A DNA stretch of 64,000 nucleotides, taken from contig NC_030385.2 of the NCBI RefSeq assembly GCF_001625215.2, positions 44,417,598-44,481,597 on the forward strand, written 5' to 3'. Source of the stretch: Daucus carota subsp. sativus. Its lineage: Eukaryota > Streptophyta > Magnoliopsida > Apiales > Apiaceae. This document shows positions 24,141 through 37,900 of this stretch, in pieces. The translations under genes were made by a program, and so were the position numbers. Within the stretch, counting starts at the first letter, position 1, and every line of letters starts with the position of its first letter. The notes under the pieces were generated by a model. That model had not been told where the DNA came from and ran no database searches. It was given only the letters and a program-made list of their open reading frames with translations.

Positions 24141-24510
24141 TGTATGTATGTATGTATCTTGATAACAGAACCAAAACTTAGTAAAGAGAGAAAGAGACAA
24201 AGAGAGAAGAGAGGAGAGGGAGGCTCAGAGAGAAATGAAATGAGAATGAATGAAACAAAGGGTGTTTGATAAAAATTAAAAAAATGAGGATTAATTTAAA
24301 TTAAAGAAAAGACAGTAATGTTTGATTTACGAAATGACCCAGAAGATGAAAATGAAATGTAATGACGAGAGAAAAAGATAGTGTGAAAAGGCTCTTCTTA
24401 AGCTTAGCAGTTTTCTTTTCTTTCTTTCAAGAAAACAAGAGAGAGAGAAAGAGGGAGAGAGATTGAGAGAGAGTTGGGAGAGATGAGAGAGGGGGGAGAG
24501 AGATTAATGT
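24141..24510 (-). promoter_or_regulatory. CT/GA-rich leader tract of the E3-ligase gene
   Basis: Two long purine tracts (gagagaaagagacaaagaga near 24,186 and gagagagagaaagagggaga near 24,440) plus a (tgta)n run near 24,141 are pyrimidine tracts on the coding strand. (GA)n/(CT)n tracts in plant leaders are known binding sites of BASIC PENTACYSTEINE factors. The regulatory role here is inferred. Confidence 0.45.
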
Positions 24511-24764
24511 GAGGTATCATATGTATATTCATTCAATACAATTCAATACAACCAAACCCCATTTGCATTGGCTTATAATACATACAATCTACACACATAA
24601 CACAGGCCTTAAAGCAAAGGTGTCATCTTGAGCCGCTTACCAAATGTCTCTTGTCTCTGTCTTTCTTTTCCTTTTTTTAAACGCCTCTCTCTACAAATCT
24701 TCTTACACCTTCTCTCTCTAAAACTCTGAAACTCTGAGAGCAGGCACAAGTACAAAATCTACCG

Positions 24765-24780
24765 CTCTATATATAAAGAG
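24765..24780 (-). promoter_or_regulatory. TATA box upstream of the E3-ligase gene
   Basis: On the minus strand the sequence reads ctctttatatatagag, a good TATA box, followed downstream by a CT/AG-rich leader. Transcription would begin near 24,740, implying a leader with at least one intron before the ATG at 23,166. Confidence 0.5.
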
Positions 24781-24849
24781 AGTATGTACCGTGTATTTTT
24801 TATTCAACGTCTCTCGTTTGTTTCTTTTAGTAAATACAATTTTCCAAGA

Positions 24850-25580
24850 ATATGATCTCACCTAGCTTAATAACAAACAATATGCATTGATTTTGAAATA
24901 TGGAATAAATGCTACCAAAAAGATGGTAGAATCTCTTTTTCTAATTAGTGGTGTGATTATATTTGTAACTGTTATAAATACGTTTTAATATTTTAACACT
25001 ATATGCCAATATATGTGGTGGGCCACTTAGTATTTTTTGGCAAACTGCATGGAATATAATATCTTCCAGTTTTCTCCCAGTTTTAATTTTGTATATTGCT
25101 ATAACTGGCTTAGCACAATGTATATTATATATGCAATTTTATAAAATGGAAATTAGTATAAAATCTGTTTTTTTTAAACAAGGAAGATTATTTATATTTG
25201 AAAGGTAAATATGTTATAAAAAATTGGCATATGTTAGTTCATGCCTTCTGATTTTGAATTATATAATTCAAATATAATATTAACTAAACTACTGTATGCA
25301 TGTTTTTATAAAGAATATAAAATTTATAACATATATATCGTATGATAAATTAATTATGTTTAATAATATATTATATATTTTTTTCAGTTATTATACTAAT
25401 GCCATATTTTAATATGATTGAGTCACCATAAATGGTGATAGTATTTTAGGATAACTTATGTGACAAATATTTGTCATAAATCATAAATTATATAATATAT
25501 TAAAATGATTGACATATCAAATATTTATTTTAGATAATTGATATACGATAAATAAGATAACAGGTATGATTGCTATATGA
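24850..25580. other. AT-rich intergenic region
   Basis: This is low-complexity A/T sequence with no recognised gene or terminal repeats. Confidence 0.5.
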
Positions 25581-25583
25581 ATG

Positions 25584-25775
25584 TTACATCATAGCAGATA
25601 GCTGACATTATGTTGAAATTGTATCCTATCTGCAGATAGTAGATAGCTGACATTATGTTGAAATTGTATCGTATCTGCAGATAGCTGCCATTATGTTGAA
25701 ATAGTATGTATCTGCATATAGCAGATATCTGACATTATGTTGAAATTGTATCGTATCTGTAAGATAATTGATAAA
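25584..25775. repeat. Tandem repeat, four copies of 38-45 bp
   Basis: The word gctgacattatgttgaaatt recurs at about 25,601, 25,646, 25,684 (gctgcc variant) and 25,728 (tctgac variant), with tgtatc(g/c)tatctgcaga between copies. Spacing is 45, 38 and 44 bases. Confidence 0.9.
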
Positions 25776-25799
25776 TTTGTATACGGATATTATAATTTA

Positions 25800-26230
25800 T
25801 ATTAGGGTGATTGATATCGTGTCTTAAGATAATTCATGTGTTAACTTGTGATTAAAGTCATTATTAAGATATGTGAAATAATGATGTTGTTACAACGTAT
25901 CTTAAAGATAACACATGAATATTTAAGATTTGATAACAGAAACGTTATAACTCATTAATTTATAAGACACTTATAAAAATTATTGTCGGTTAGTAATTGT
26001 ATCTTAAGATAACACATGAGTACTGTTTAAAGGCATACTATAATTAATTATAATATAATTTTATATGATACAAGTGAGAACCGTTAGTGGTCGTTATAAC
26101 ATATCTTAAGATAGTACATGAATATTGAATCTTGGATAAGAGACACTCTGTAACTTTTTTTTTTCAAAAACACTAGTAACTTATTATAACATAATTTTAC
26201 GTGACACATATGAAAGATTGCGTCACTTGG
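25800..26230. repeat. Degenerate array of about 76-105-bp units
   Basis: A core like gtatcttaagataacacatg recurs near 25,821, 25,897, 26,001 and 26,102 with conserved flanks (gttataacatatctt; attataatataattttatatga). Copies are diverged, suggesting an old array. It adjoins the younger repeat at 25,584-25,775. Confidence 0.6.
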
Positions 26231-29200
26231 TATTATCATACCCAATGTTATCAGAACACATTAATATTTAATATTTAATAAAAAAAATAAAATCTATTAT
26301 AACATACATGTTTATAGGACAAAGTCAAATATTTAATAAATTTTGAATCGCAAATCCTTTGACACAATCATTGATGTAAAAGTAATTTAAAATATATTAT
26401 AATAATTTTTTTATTATTTAATTATTTAATTATATGTATTGTTATTTAACTATAAATTATAATACAATCATCACGAAATTCATTAAAAACACACTAATAT
26501 ATTATAATTAATAATTAAAAATAGTTTAAGTTAACAATTGACTTGCTAACTATAAAGTAGGTTATTTATTTATATATATATGTTAATGAGTATGAAAATA
26601 GTCATCTTACCAATTTTATTATAATTAACATCTAAAATTTAATAATAAATAATGATTATATACACATTTAACTATGGAATTATCATCGTAACTTATAATC
26701 AATAATAACTAAAATAAATTATTGATTATAATTTATACAGGTAAGTATATTTGATAGATTGTTTAAAAAAAAGTATATTTGATAGATCTAATATAGGTGC
26801 ATATTTTATAAATTTTGACAAGTGCAAAATTGTTATATTTTATATTATATAATAATTATATCATCATTAGATATGTATCACCTAACTTTTTCTTATTTAA
26901 TTAAATTTATATTTTAAATATTTAAATAGTCATTATATTTTGTTATTGTGATGATGATTTATACCTAACTATTATACTAAGATATTTATATTTTAATATA
27001 TTTTACATATTTACGATTTTATATTATCTTATTTTTATGTAAATTAATGTGATGTCATAAATTACATTATATCTTATATTTATATGATATATATCATGTT
27101 TCAATTTATAATATATTTTATAGACAGTATGATATGATATGAGATAATTATACCTTTTTAGTATAATTATGTCACCATTAAATATTTTTTAATATATAAA
27201 TATCATTATTATCAACAGTTGAACCATTTGTATTTCATAATATTTTTTCACTTTTATTATAATAGAAATATATAATTTATCATTCATCTCATATAAATAA
27301 TTTCTCACAATATTATATTATTTGAACTAAAATATCAAATAATAAATTTCGAAACATTAATATTTAAGTCACAACTATAACAAAACAACAAAATTGAAAA
27401 AAATATTATTTTATTAATTCAAAATGTATTATTTAATAAATAAATATCTATTTATTTGATGAAGAAATTTTGACCAATAAAAAATCTCTCTTAAATGATT
27501 TAGGACGCATTGATTTTATATTGTTCAAAAACAAAACAAAAGGCAGACAAAACAAAAGGCAACAAAAGTATATAGTATGTGAGATAAAAATAAAGATCAT
27601 TGATATTTTTTTATTAAATAAACGGAAAGATTACATATTTCAATATTGCATCTTTTCTATTCTATTACTACGAGATACACCCATCCAGAATTATGAGCTC
27701 AACAGTGACATATTGGATAAAAATCAACATGGTTTAATTTGACTGAAAAAAATAAAATACTATAAATTCGCTAATGGGAACGGAAGCAAGTGATAAGCAC
27801 AATCAAAAAATGCGGTAATAGTGCATGATGAGCCCATATGGAACCACCAATCAATGTGCAAGTGATATGCATAATAAAATAGTTATAGCAAGTAGCAAGC
27901 AAGCTGTATTCTCGGTTGTGTAAACTTGACCGCATAATCTATGTACAAGTTTTTCTAGTATCGTATGTATGTATACATAGGCTGGCCTTTAGATGATTTT
28001 AGGTCCCCTAAATATTCTGTCTCGTGTGTGTTTTGGGTAGGAAAGAAGAGAGTAAATGTATAGGATACCCACTAGATAAACCTAAGCCTGTCGGTACATA
28101 TATTGACATGCATACATCTACTTTTGGTGATAATATTTTGTTAACGGAAAATTTAAAGGTGTGTGAATAGCATGACTTGACTCTTGAGTGCTACTTTTGC
28201 ACTCTTATATTGTTCCCATCTTTGGTGCTTCTCTTTCTCCCCCTCTCATCAATAACATAGCACCATTTTGAGTTTGCTTTGCCTTTGCTTATAGTTTTGG
28301 TGGTGCACCTCAAGACACATTTACTACATGTACTTTAAGAGTTTAAAAACTCATATTTTTTACCGTCTTGCTATCGCTAAATAAACTACTAATTTGTGAT
28401 TAAATTAAGCGTAATTGTCACGAGATGAAGGGTCCTAAATATTTTATTATAATATTTATATTTTGTTGGCAATATAGAGGATAAGTTTGAAGGCCTTTTT
28501 TTATGGAAATAAAAAAGTTTATTTTGTTAAAAAATTTCATATTTATAAAATATTCTTTGATATTGCTTATTAAATAGGTATTTAATATTTTTCATTTATA
28601 AAATTAAGTTTATTATTTTTGGAAAAAACACATATTTATGTTTTTTTCAAAATTAATTAATTTAATTCTGTCTGTCAAAAAAATAATAATTTAATTCTGA
28701 AAAATAAGACAAATTAAATAGATCTTCAGTCTCCGGTAAAAGTTATACTCCTATAAAGACATGCAAAATTTATAACATATTATAAACTAAATGTTACAGT
28801 CTTACAGAGTTCTGAAAAATAAAAGAACAGCCGAAAACAATATTTTTATAATAAATTTCACATAAGACAGTTTATTGTTTTTTTTTTTTGAATAAATAAG
28901 ACAGTTTATTATTATACCATGTAACAAACATCATGATGTTCTAAACTGAAGGCCACACCGGTCATTTAAATTAATTTAAAATGCATATTTTATTATTTAA
29001 TAAGTGAAAAATAATTTTTAGTTCATATGTTTGAATAATTTTTTTGAATATTATAATTTATTAGATATAAAGTTATTATAATAATAATAAAATATTATAA
29101 ATTATCTATTAAAATAATCCAATTTTATAAAATTAAATAAGTTATTTCTTACTTGTAAATCTAGAAGCGGGAGGTAAGGCTCAGCCAAAACATGCCATAA

Positions 29201-30855
29201 TACGCTAACAGAAAAGAGTAATACATACAACATACACCTTGGCCTCAACGTTGGCCATTTTGAATTATTTGCATATCCATGCTTTGTGAGGTAAGACATG
29301 ACTTTCATAAGAATCACTTTAATAAGTTTAATGTTTTTGGTTGTGTTAAACATCACACACATTGTCTTCATGTAAGCTTAAAGGATATGCATTATCAGTT
29401 TATCACATAGTCTTCATCCAATTTCATCCAATTTTAAAAGGATATACATTGCCCATTCCAAGCTCATTCACGTATACAAAATGAAGCGTTGCACACACAA
29501 TTTTAACCGTATTAGTAATGCGTGTCACTGATTGATTCGCCAGCACAATTTTTTCTGAAATCGAAAGTTATTTTTATTTCTTTTCCGATAGCAATAAATA
29601 TCGTTAGCGGATTAAAACTAATGTAGTTTATGACTTAGTGGTCAACATTGAACCATTTTGCATAACTTTGATTGTGTAGTTGAGCGTTAGCCAGCTTCGC
29701 ATAGATCCCCACATTGAGCCCAGTCAATACACGGCTTGTATCCGCAAAACAACATAGAATACACAAGTGCTGTTACATCCCAGCTTGCTTATTTTATTTT
29801 ATTGTCAAGATTTTAATTTACTAACTAATGATTTTAATTTACTAACTAATGATTGAATTATAATTTATAAGTTATAACTTACAAGTAATGTCCATGCTGA
29901 TACTTGCTGCTTATCGTTTCCTTTTTACTTTTTTGTGTGTATAAATATCCTGCCTAGCATATACTCTGTGTTGTCTCTGTGTCTTTTCTTCTAGACCCTA
30001 GATGCTATATATTATGCCATACGGATTCATATTATTATTATTATATTTTTTTATTATGCACTGTAGTCACGCATGTGACCTCGTTTGTTTAACCTGAAAC
30101 ACAAAGTTAATTTGAATGTACTGTGTTCTTAAACTAGCATTTGTTTTGATTTTAACGTGTAATATATATTCCTCCTTTCTCTTTATTTTGACCAATTTTT
30201 TAATTTTTATTCTTAAAGTATTGTCTATGTTCAACTAATACAATACATTAAATACTGATTACATTGATTTATTTCAAAGATAATGTTGAATTTCGATTAT
30301 TATTAATTTATTTTATATAATTAGATAGAATGGGAAATCTGATTGTGAACAAAAGAAGGCTGTATTTTAGTGTGAAAGTTATGGTAAATTTAAAAATAAT
30401 TTTATTCATGTAATAAATAATTATTAGATGTATCATGTTAATTTCAGTTTGTCAAACATATATTTAATATTTTAAAAATAGGTTGCAGTTTTTAGTTTTT
30501 GTTTCCGAACAAATTAGATAGTGTCGCAGTAGATAGGAAGAGGCAACAATAAAATAATGATGCATTAATATAATTTGACCCACACTAGTACAAGTCTCTT
30601 ATCATCTAATCTCTGTTCCCTACGTAAATTCCGTGTAATTTTATATTTGCAGGAGTGTCGTGGACATGCATTACAACGTACATTAGTTGACCTGTGTGCA
30701 GGCTAATAAAACAAACACAAACTCAATCCTTCAAAGCAACAACACACCACACAATGCCACAACCCCAAGGCCCCAGCCACAACATTTGAACATACTTGGC
30801 TACAAAGTAAATTCATGGAAAATATATAGCTTAATTTATACTAAATTACATTTTA
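26231..30855. other. Large gene-poor AT-rich interval
   Basis: About 4.6 kb without a convincing gene. Frames at 27,470-27,742 (+) and 29,102-29,371 (-) have A/T-driven composition and no motif. Dispersed TATA-like words are too common here to be meaningful. Confidence 0.5.
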
Positions 30856-30861
30856 CTTAAC

Positions 30862-31018
30862 ATAAGCATGTTTATTCTGCTTACAAGTCGGAAAAGGAAA
30901 AAATATATCTGACAACAAAATTCGACTTGGACTAAGGTTATGAGCATGTTTATTCCGCTTACAAGTCCGGAAAAGAAACAATAATATATCTGACAACGAA
31001 ATCCGACTTGGACTAAGA
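30862..31018. repeat. Two-copy 78-bp tandem repeat
   Basis: A 78-base unit starting gcatgtttatt(c/t)cgcttacaagtc and ending cgacttggactaag occurs at about 30,866 and 30,944. Because 78 is a multiple of three, a 136-codon minus frame at 30,853-31,263 stays open through both units. That protein matches no family I know and is probably spurious. Confidence 0.8.
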
Positions 31019-31946
31019 ACCAAACCGCTTATGATAATGGAACAAGTTGTAAGATTTTCCGGGCACCGGTTGGATTGTACAAGACTGGTCCCAAGATATA
31101 ATATAATTTTCCTCTTGCTTGGTCTATAACATGATAGGATGCAAAACTCATGATCCCTTGTTTGGGTCTGCGTAAACACAAGGACTACATGACCCACCCA
31201 AGTCCACAATGAAGGACCTGGGCAATGGGCATTGCTTGTATATGATAATAAGGGGAAGCACATGGCATTGCTATCTACAATTTCGCCCCAATTATATGCA
31301 TATGAAATCTATAAAAGACATCTTGAAATCTACAATTGAGAAAAATTCCAAGTTTCTGGGTCAACTCAAATAATACACTAAACTACTAAAGACAAGGAGA
31401 CGATTTCTCTAAGAGAAATTTCTATAAATACGAAGGCATATAATTATTCGGGTTTTCCCTCGAAATGAGCCGTGGACTGGTCTATTAAGTGGGCAGTGTT
31501 TGGTTTGTGCCAAGACAATTGAGATGATTGATAATAGAGTCCAGCACATATTACCAACATCAAAGTAGTGATCATGTCACCTAAGCATGTTTAATCAACA
31601 GCATCCCATGCTTTGTGTGCATCATTAACAATTGGTTGGAAAATTCAAAGCAATAGTTTAGTAAAAACCAAAAGGAATACTACAAATTGGCAATCAACCA
31701 GAATATCCTACCTAAATATCTTTTGACCCTTCCAAAGTATCTCCTCACACTCAGAGAGCAGGAATAGCCTACGTTTTATTACAATATTGAAGGGTGAGCC
31801 AAGGACTCGGAACGGTTTGATGGTGCCCAAAGTACTAATACAATAGCTGCTGATCCTCTGATATCTCTTTTTTTCTTCCTTGCACCACAAAAAACCAGAT
31901 TCACTCGACATCAAATTCATTGTACCTGAGGTAGCAGATATTGCTT
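31019..31946. other. Intergenic region and RPL4 3' trailer
   Basis: The left part resembles repetitive DNA but has no recognisable termini. The last few hundred bases are likely the trailer of the minus-strand RPL4 gene. No other gene was seen. Confidence 0.4.
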
Positions 31947-34900
31947 TTAACGGTTGATTGGTGTATGCATCCTCTCAACTATCTTATTAACAGCATCACG
32001 TGACATTACTAAAGTGTCATGCAACAATATGCTATAGACATTCAAGCCCTGCATAAAACATTAAAATCAACGTGAAGCATGAGCACACAGAGGCAAATGC
32101 ACATAAAAAAATAAATTGGAAAACAGATCCCCTGCTAATATTTCCTGCAGAATTTACTGTGATTCAAACAAACAAATTAGCAATTCGTTGCAAGTTTGGG
32201 TATGACCATTCTGTAAACTGTGAGGTGGGCACTAAGAGATATAACAAACCGAAAATTTGATATATTACTGCACAAGATAATACACACACACACAAAAAAA
32301 TAATAATCAAACAGGACTTACAATTGAAGGCAGAACGTTGACATAGTGCAGATTTTGAGTAGACAGTTTCAATTTTTCATCGATGGGACCTCCATCCACA
32401 AGAAGAAGTTTCTTGGTGTTCTCCATATGCTTCAGATAGTTCACAATGTTCTTAGTCTTGTGTGTAGGAACGTCCAGATCATCAAATATTGCTAGCTGTA
32501 AATTAGGCAAATATTTATAGCTAGCTTGCAAGTATGTTTGTAGGAATATTAAAACAAAAATATCTGACAAACAGAATTTTTTTTACAACACACTAGAAAC
32601 TAAGACAAAGTAAAATAGCAAATAGTATTTAACAAACTAAGAATTACAAATTGTGTTCACAGTTACCAAGATGAACCTCGACAATCTTTTTCTGTGTCAT
32701 TCCAATGTTTTGCAGCAGGGGTATTTAACCCTAAATTCATAGCTAAGATTATCTACACCATGTAATATACATGCTTCACTGAGTTCAGCAACTCACGGAA
32801 AAAAGGTAGAAGAGGCAAAATAATTGCAGTGGTTTTCTACTTGCAAATCTATGAGATCTAAATGCAATGCCAAAACTGTAAGCTTTGTTCCCAGGAGTTC
32901 TCAATTTTAATGTTATACCCATATCGTCAACTTACACGTCACTCTTTAGCAGTCCATTCCAGGTAAGATAAAGGCTTAGAGCATCTCCAACTAATAATGG
33001 TCGGCTAAATTATATATAATACCCATTATGTAAAATTCCTGTAAGACATTGTGCTCCGATGAGATTGGCTATATTGATTGGTTATATTTTAAAAATACCA
33101 TGTTATTATTAATTCAAGTTGTTATAAATAAAATATATTATTTTAATATGGTATTAATGATGTGTAATCTAAAAACAGGTCTCCAGAGGTTGGCCAAATA
33201 TAGTCAGTATGAAATGATTAGCTATATTTTTTGCTAAGGGGAACGGTCCATTGGAGTGCCCATTTTATTACATATTATCTATATTTTCTATTCAAGGCAT
33301 GCCACCTAGACTTTTTGCTAAGGGTTTTCTAGCGTTAGAGATGCTCTTATGGCAAGTTGCTGTATATATTATCCTTTTGATCTTTCATGTAATGCACAGT
33401 ACATAAAGTAAAATTATAGGTTGTGACAAAAATAAAGAAGTACAAGTATAGGCACTTTTGAAGACATGTCAAAAAAAATTAAAAAATATATCAAACCATG
33501 AGCGTTAAGCGGAGTCTCACATGAGTCACACCCATGTCCACTTTTGAATTATTGTAAAAAATTCTGACATTTTAAGAAATAAGAATCCGACTCTTTGATC
33601 GATCAAACTCCTGCACCCGGACTAAGATAACATATATTCTAATTGCATTTAGTTGCAGGAACTAGAATTCTATTACATGTTCGGATGCTCCAGGAACCAC
33701 AGCTTTTACAAGTCAGTAGAGGTTGCAAGGTACAGATAGTGAGGATAATTACCTTTCCTTCTGCTGCACGAGCTGTTAATGCAATTTTAAGCCCTAGCCG
33801 ACGAACTTTCTTGTTCAGCTTAATAGCATGACTTCGTGGCTTTGGACCATGCATAGTAGCACCATGTCTCCACTATAACCCGTCAAACAAATCTATCAAT
33901 ATTAGTCCAAGTATATATACCCAAATTGATGAACAACTAAATGGTAATAAAATCACCTGAGGTCCACGCCTTGAACCATGCCTTGCTTGACCTGTGCCCT
34001 TCTGTGGCCATGGCTTTCGCCCAGTTCCACTGACCTCACTGATAGTTTTTGTGGAATGAGTTCCCTGCAGGAACATAATTCCGAATTCCTTAGGTACAAC
34101 TCAAAATTGGAAACTTTAATCATGTGATGCGGAAAGATGATGCCATTATTCCACAAACAAAGACATTTAATCCTCTGTGGCTACTAGCGATGTAATAATT
34201 TAAAATTAAGTAAAGACCAAAGCAAGTGACTCCAGTAATTTAGTATAAGACATCATTATTTATAATTGCCTTGCCAACATATAACTCTCCAGCCAAGTTC
34301 CCTTAATACAAGTTGCAAAACTTGTACCTGTTGTCGTTTTGCAAGTTGCCATCTTACAACCCGGTGAATAATATCCTTTCTAATAGGAACGTCAAATACA
34401 TCACCAGCCAAAACCATAAAGCCCTTATCTTCATTATTAAAGTTGGTAACAGGGATAACCAAATCCTGATAGAGTCCTGGAATATAATGAATGAATTAAA
34501 TTAAAAATAGCAGTCAACAAGTCTATAAGATTCGAAAAAGTATTAGTTATAGGTCCTGTAAATTGAACAGAAACAACTCAAAAAATGATCCTAACTAAAA
34601 CAACTTCATGTCCATCCGTGATCAGACGGCAGTTGTTACCACTTACCCCCATTATACAGATAGAAACTGTTCTTTTCATGACCTTTAGATAAAAGTCCAA
34701 TCCGCTGTATTAAAATCAATTTTTTACCAAAAACATATTGTTTTTCAGAACCATTATGGCGTAGAGATGACATTTCACTGCAAGATGATGGTTCTTGATT
34801 TGGGGCGGGCTACAGTGTAGACCACCAGTCTAGTGTCTACTTTGTCATATATTTTTACATGTCACGTCTTCCTAATGGATCTACAATGTAATCTAGAAAG

Positions 34901-37458
34901 AAAATATATGCTGATAAAATGTAACTGTTTAAGGATCAAAATATAATTTTGTTATCGCAAATGTGTTAGTCTATGCTGCCCAATGTTTGGAGACGACACT
35001 ATACCACCATAAACATATAATTGATAAATTTACAATAGCATCCTAGAAATTGTTAGGTGGATCTAGACTGAAGTACTAGAGGTAACAGGAGTGCTGAAAA
35101 ATGTTCCAAGGCAACCTTATTTACTTGACTTTTGCTGGATTATGTTATATTTATATATGATATATAGCATCAACATGTACGTACAACACAAACATGTAGA
35201 TGAGACAAAGGACTTTACCAAGTTAGTTCACAACGCCAAGTCATAAAAGATGTTTTCTTTAGCTTCTCTTCCTCTTGTACCTATATAGGTACTTATCTTC
35301 CACTTAACAAACACCCCGATAGTCGTACATACACTGGAGTTTCTACTGGAATCTGGATGGTGGTTTATGTATGATTTTAAGCACCACAAACACACACACA
35401 CACACACATTATGTTCATCATGGTGATAAACCTATACATACATGTAACAATCACCTTTTAAGAAAAAATTGCAAAATCTATTAACATTTCTGCGCCCTCT
35501 ACATACCTATCTTACGTTCTGGAGTTATAACTTGTGCGGTGGATAATAAATCAGAGGGAAATGTTCCTTCACTTGATTCAGGAGTTAATATTGAAGTTGA
35601 CAGATTTCGAAAAGCAGAGAAAGGTGATCTAGTCTGCATAAAAAACAAAATAACATGAATTTGATGAGTGCAAAGGCCGATATGAAACTAATATCATAAC
35701 AATATCTATGTGGAGCAAGAAACTGAAATTTGATTATTATATATTTTATGTTGTTCTTCAATATTAAAGTTAGATGTAATTTATCACGAGTTTAATTATA
35801 TTTAAAATTAAAAAATTTTATGTTATGGTAGTATAATAACAATTGACGTATTTTCTTGTTTTACTAGTTTCCTCAGAATTAGTATTTCTATTTTCTACTT
35901 GTTTAAGATTCAGGATTTTCCTTCTATATAAGGAAAAATGCAATCTTTTATTATTGAAATTACAATTTGTTTACGTGTTGTTGGTTTGGGATCGAACAAA
36001 ATCCTCTCTCCACCGGTAGAGATATTTTAGGACTAGTGATTGTTTTGAAGATTTATCACCTTGATAGTTTTTCCGCGCTAATCCACCCAAAACTTATTTT
36101 GTCAATGTTTTCAATATTTTGTCCTCAAGAGTTGCAGAACTAGGAAAACAACACATGCCATAACTTATTCAAACAACACATGCCATAACTTATTCACGTT
36201 CTTATAAAAATCTAGCAATAAAGCAAGTTAAAAAGTACGTGAAGGTTGGGGATGATTTACATTATGGGCGAAAAAAATGTGCACACACACACATATATAG
36301 TGTACAGTTGAAGGTATTAAATAGAGGAAGTACAATTAAAAGTGATCAAGGAAGCACTCAATTAAGATAAAAGACAAATAAACATAACAAAGAGCGTTTC
36401 TGTTTCAAGTTTCAACCAAAAATAAATATATCCCTTTATTAACCCCAAACTGATGCCTATGGAGAAGTAATTAAAATATAAATACTATTTGATCAAAGAC
36501 AGACTGATATTAGAATGCATTAAATACATTCCGCATCATTAGAAAAACTGAAGCACAAGTCTACAGTAATTTAATATTCTTCCTTCATCCAAAGTCTCAT
36601 AGTTATAATGCAAGAACAAAAAAGGTCTCATGGATACATGACATACGTACTCCGATAGTCCTACAATATTTTTGCACAAATCCTATGTAACCAGCAATAT
36701 ATAAGAAAATGGTATAGTATCTTTTAATCTACTTGCAACAGAACTGTGCAAAGGAATGAAAGTAGATTATACTTAGGAATGTCAAATTGTAAATGCTTAT
36801 ATTCTGGACAAACTATCAAAAGACAGTAAAAAAAAAAAATGATTGGAACACAAAAGCACAGTGAAATATACATGATTCTTAAGGAATGTATGAATGTAGG
36901 ACTTCATAGTGATATTTCAAGTAATCTTGATGACTTCTAAACCGAAATGAAAGATGACCTGTAATATGATGCCCTGCAGAAAAATTGGGGGGGGGGGGGG
37001 GGGGGTGGTTTGCTATTTACTAGGCAGTAGGCACCAAAAGCACTTTTGTAAAGCAGTGAAAAGGCACAACACAAACTATACTTAAACAAAGTGTGGAATC
37101 AACTTACAAGAACATAAACACATATAAAGAAGAAATTCTTGGGAGATATTACATTTAGAACATAGGGGATCAAAAGAAACCACGTGACAAATGCACATAT
37201 GCTAGAGTAGTACTATACCTTCTTTTCTGTAGATGATTCCAGAGAAACGTGGCTCTGCGAGGCTGTTTGGCAAAAAAATAATTAAATTTGAACAATGCCA
37301 ACACCATAAACCAAAAGGATGACACTTTTAAGTAAGAAAATTAAACAGCAAGTAGTAGCTGAAATACTCAATGACAAACCCCCGTGATTCCGACAACATA
37401 TTGCCCGAAAGTAACCACCAGAAGAACCGAAAAACTTCCTGGAAATAGACACAGCCAT
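31947..37458 (-). CDS. RPL4: Mitochondrial ribosomal protein L4 (uL4m), eight exons
   Basis: A component of the mitochondrial large ribosomal subunit; its extended loop lines the peptide exit tunnel. Exons (minus): 37380-37458, 37219-37262, 35507-35633, 34328-34476, 33957-34064, 33753-33872, 32322-32495, 31947-32048; every junction is GT-AG and in phase, giving 300 residues. The N-terminus [17 protein letters not shown] is Arg/Ser-rich and lacks acidic residues, fitting a mitochondrial presequence. Family blocks: [20 protein letters not shown], then [20 protein letters not shown] with [18 protein letters not shown] (the tunnel loop), [15 protein letters not shown], and C-terminal [19 protein letters not shown]. 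All are intact. The ATG sits just after an acceptor (ggtag|catgg), so a leader exon probably lies near 37,750-37,870. Introns hold a Tourist-like MITE and a 19-base G-run. Confidence 0.95.
32979..33346. mobile_element. Tourist-like (PIF/Harbinger) MITE in an RPL4 intron
   Basis: The ends are gagcatctccaac and gttagagatgctc (inverted). The element is 368 bases and is flanked on both sides by TTA (32,976-32,978 and 33,347-33,349), the 3-base target duplication of PIF/Harbinger elements. It lies between exons 6 and 7 of RPL4 and is related to the element at 54,220-54,532 (shared tttttgctaagggg block). Confidence 0.85.
35390..35410. repeat. (CA)n microsatellite
   Basis: About eight CA units lie in the RPL4 intron between exons 3 and 4. 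Confidence 0.9.
36987..37005 (+). repeat. 19-base G homopolymer
   Basis: An uninterrupted run of 19 G lies in the RPL4 intron between exons 2 and 3. Its length is likely to be polymorphic or miscounted in sequencing. Confidence 0.95.
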
Positions 37459-37469
37459 GCTACCACCAT

Positions 37470-37900
37470 AACAAATTAAAAAAATAAAAATGAGTAGACC
37501 AAATTAGAACATAACAAGCCATATATCTAAAAAAATCAAAGATCTTTACACAAAAGCAATAACCCATAGATACAAGAAGCTATGATTCTGCTACAAAACT
37601 AGAAACCCATCTACTCAAATTCAATAAAATGCAGTAAATAAAAAGAACATCACTCATATTCTTGTGTTATAGGGTTTTACAAGCTATATATAAGGCAAGT
37701 AACAAAAAAACATATACATAAACACATACATATAATGATGTAAACATACACTGAGCTGAGCTTGCAAGAGTCGTTTTTTGAGTCGCCTGGAGTTGTAATT
37801 GAAGATGCTGGTTTGGGGTTTTAGCCCAAAAGGCTACTAGTTGTAAAACAATGTTCTTGAAAATTAATTAATTCCAACAGAAAACATCGCAAAAACCCAA
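37470..37900 (-). promoter_or_regulatory. RPL4 leader and promoter region
   Basis: On the minus strand a probable leader exon (about 37,750-37,870) ends at a GTATGT donor near 37,747, and the acceptor is one base before the ATG at 37,458. A TATA-like tatatatag near 37,684 would then be intronic. Boundaries are inferred. Confidence 0.35.

Noticed and set aside
25000-27500. Repeated TATA-like words as promoters
   Set aside because: They are expected by chance in DNA this AT-rich and no gene follows.
30853-31263. 136-codon minus frame through a 78-bp tandem repeat
   Set aside because: No family motif; its length is explained by the repeat period being a multiple of three.
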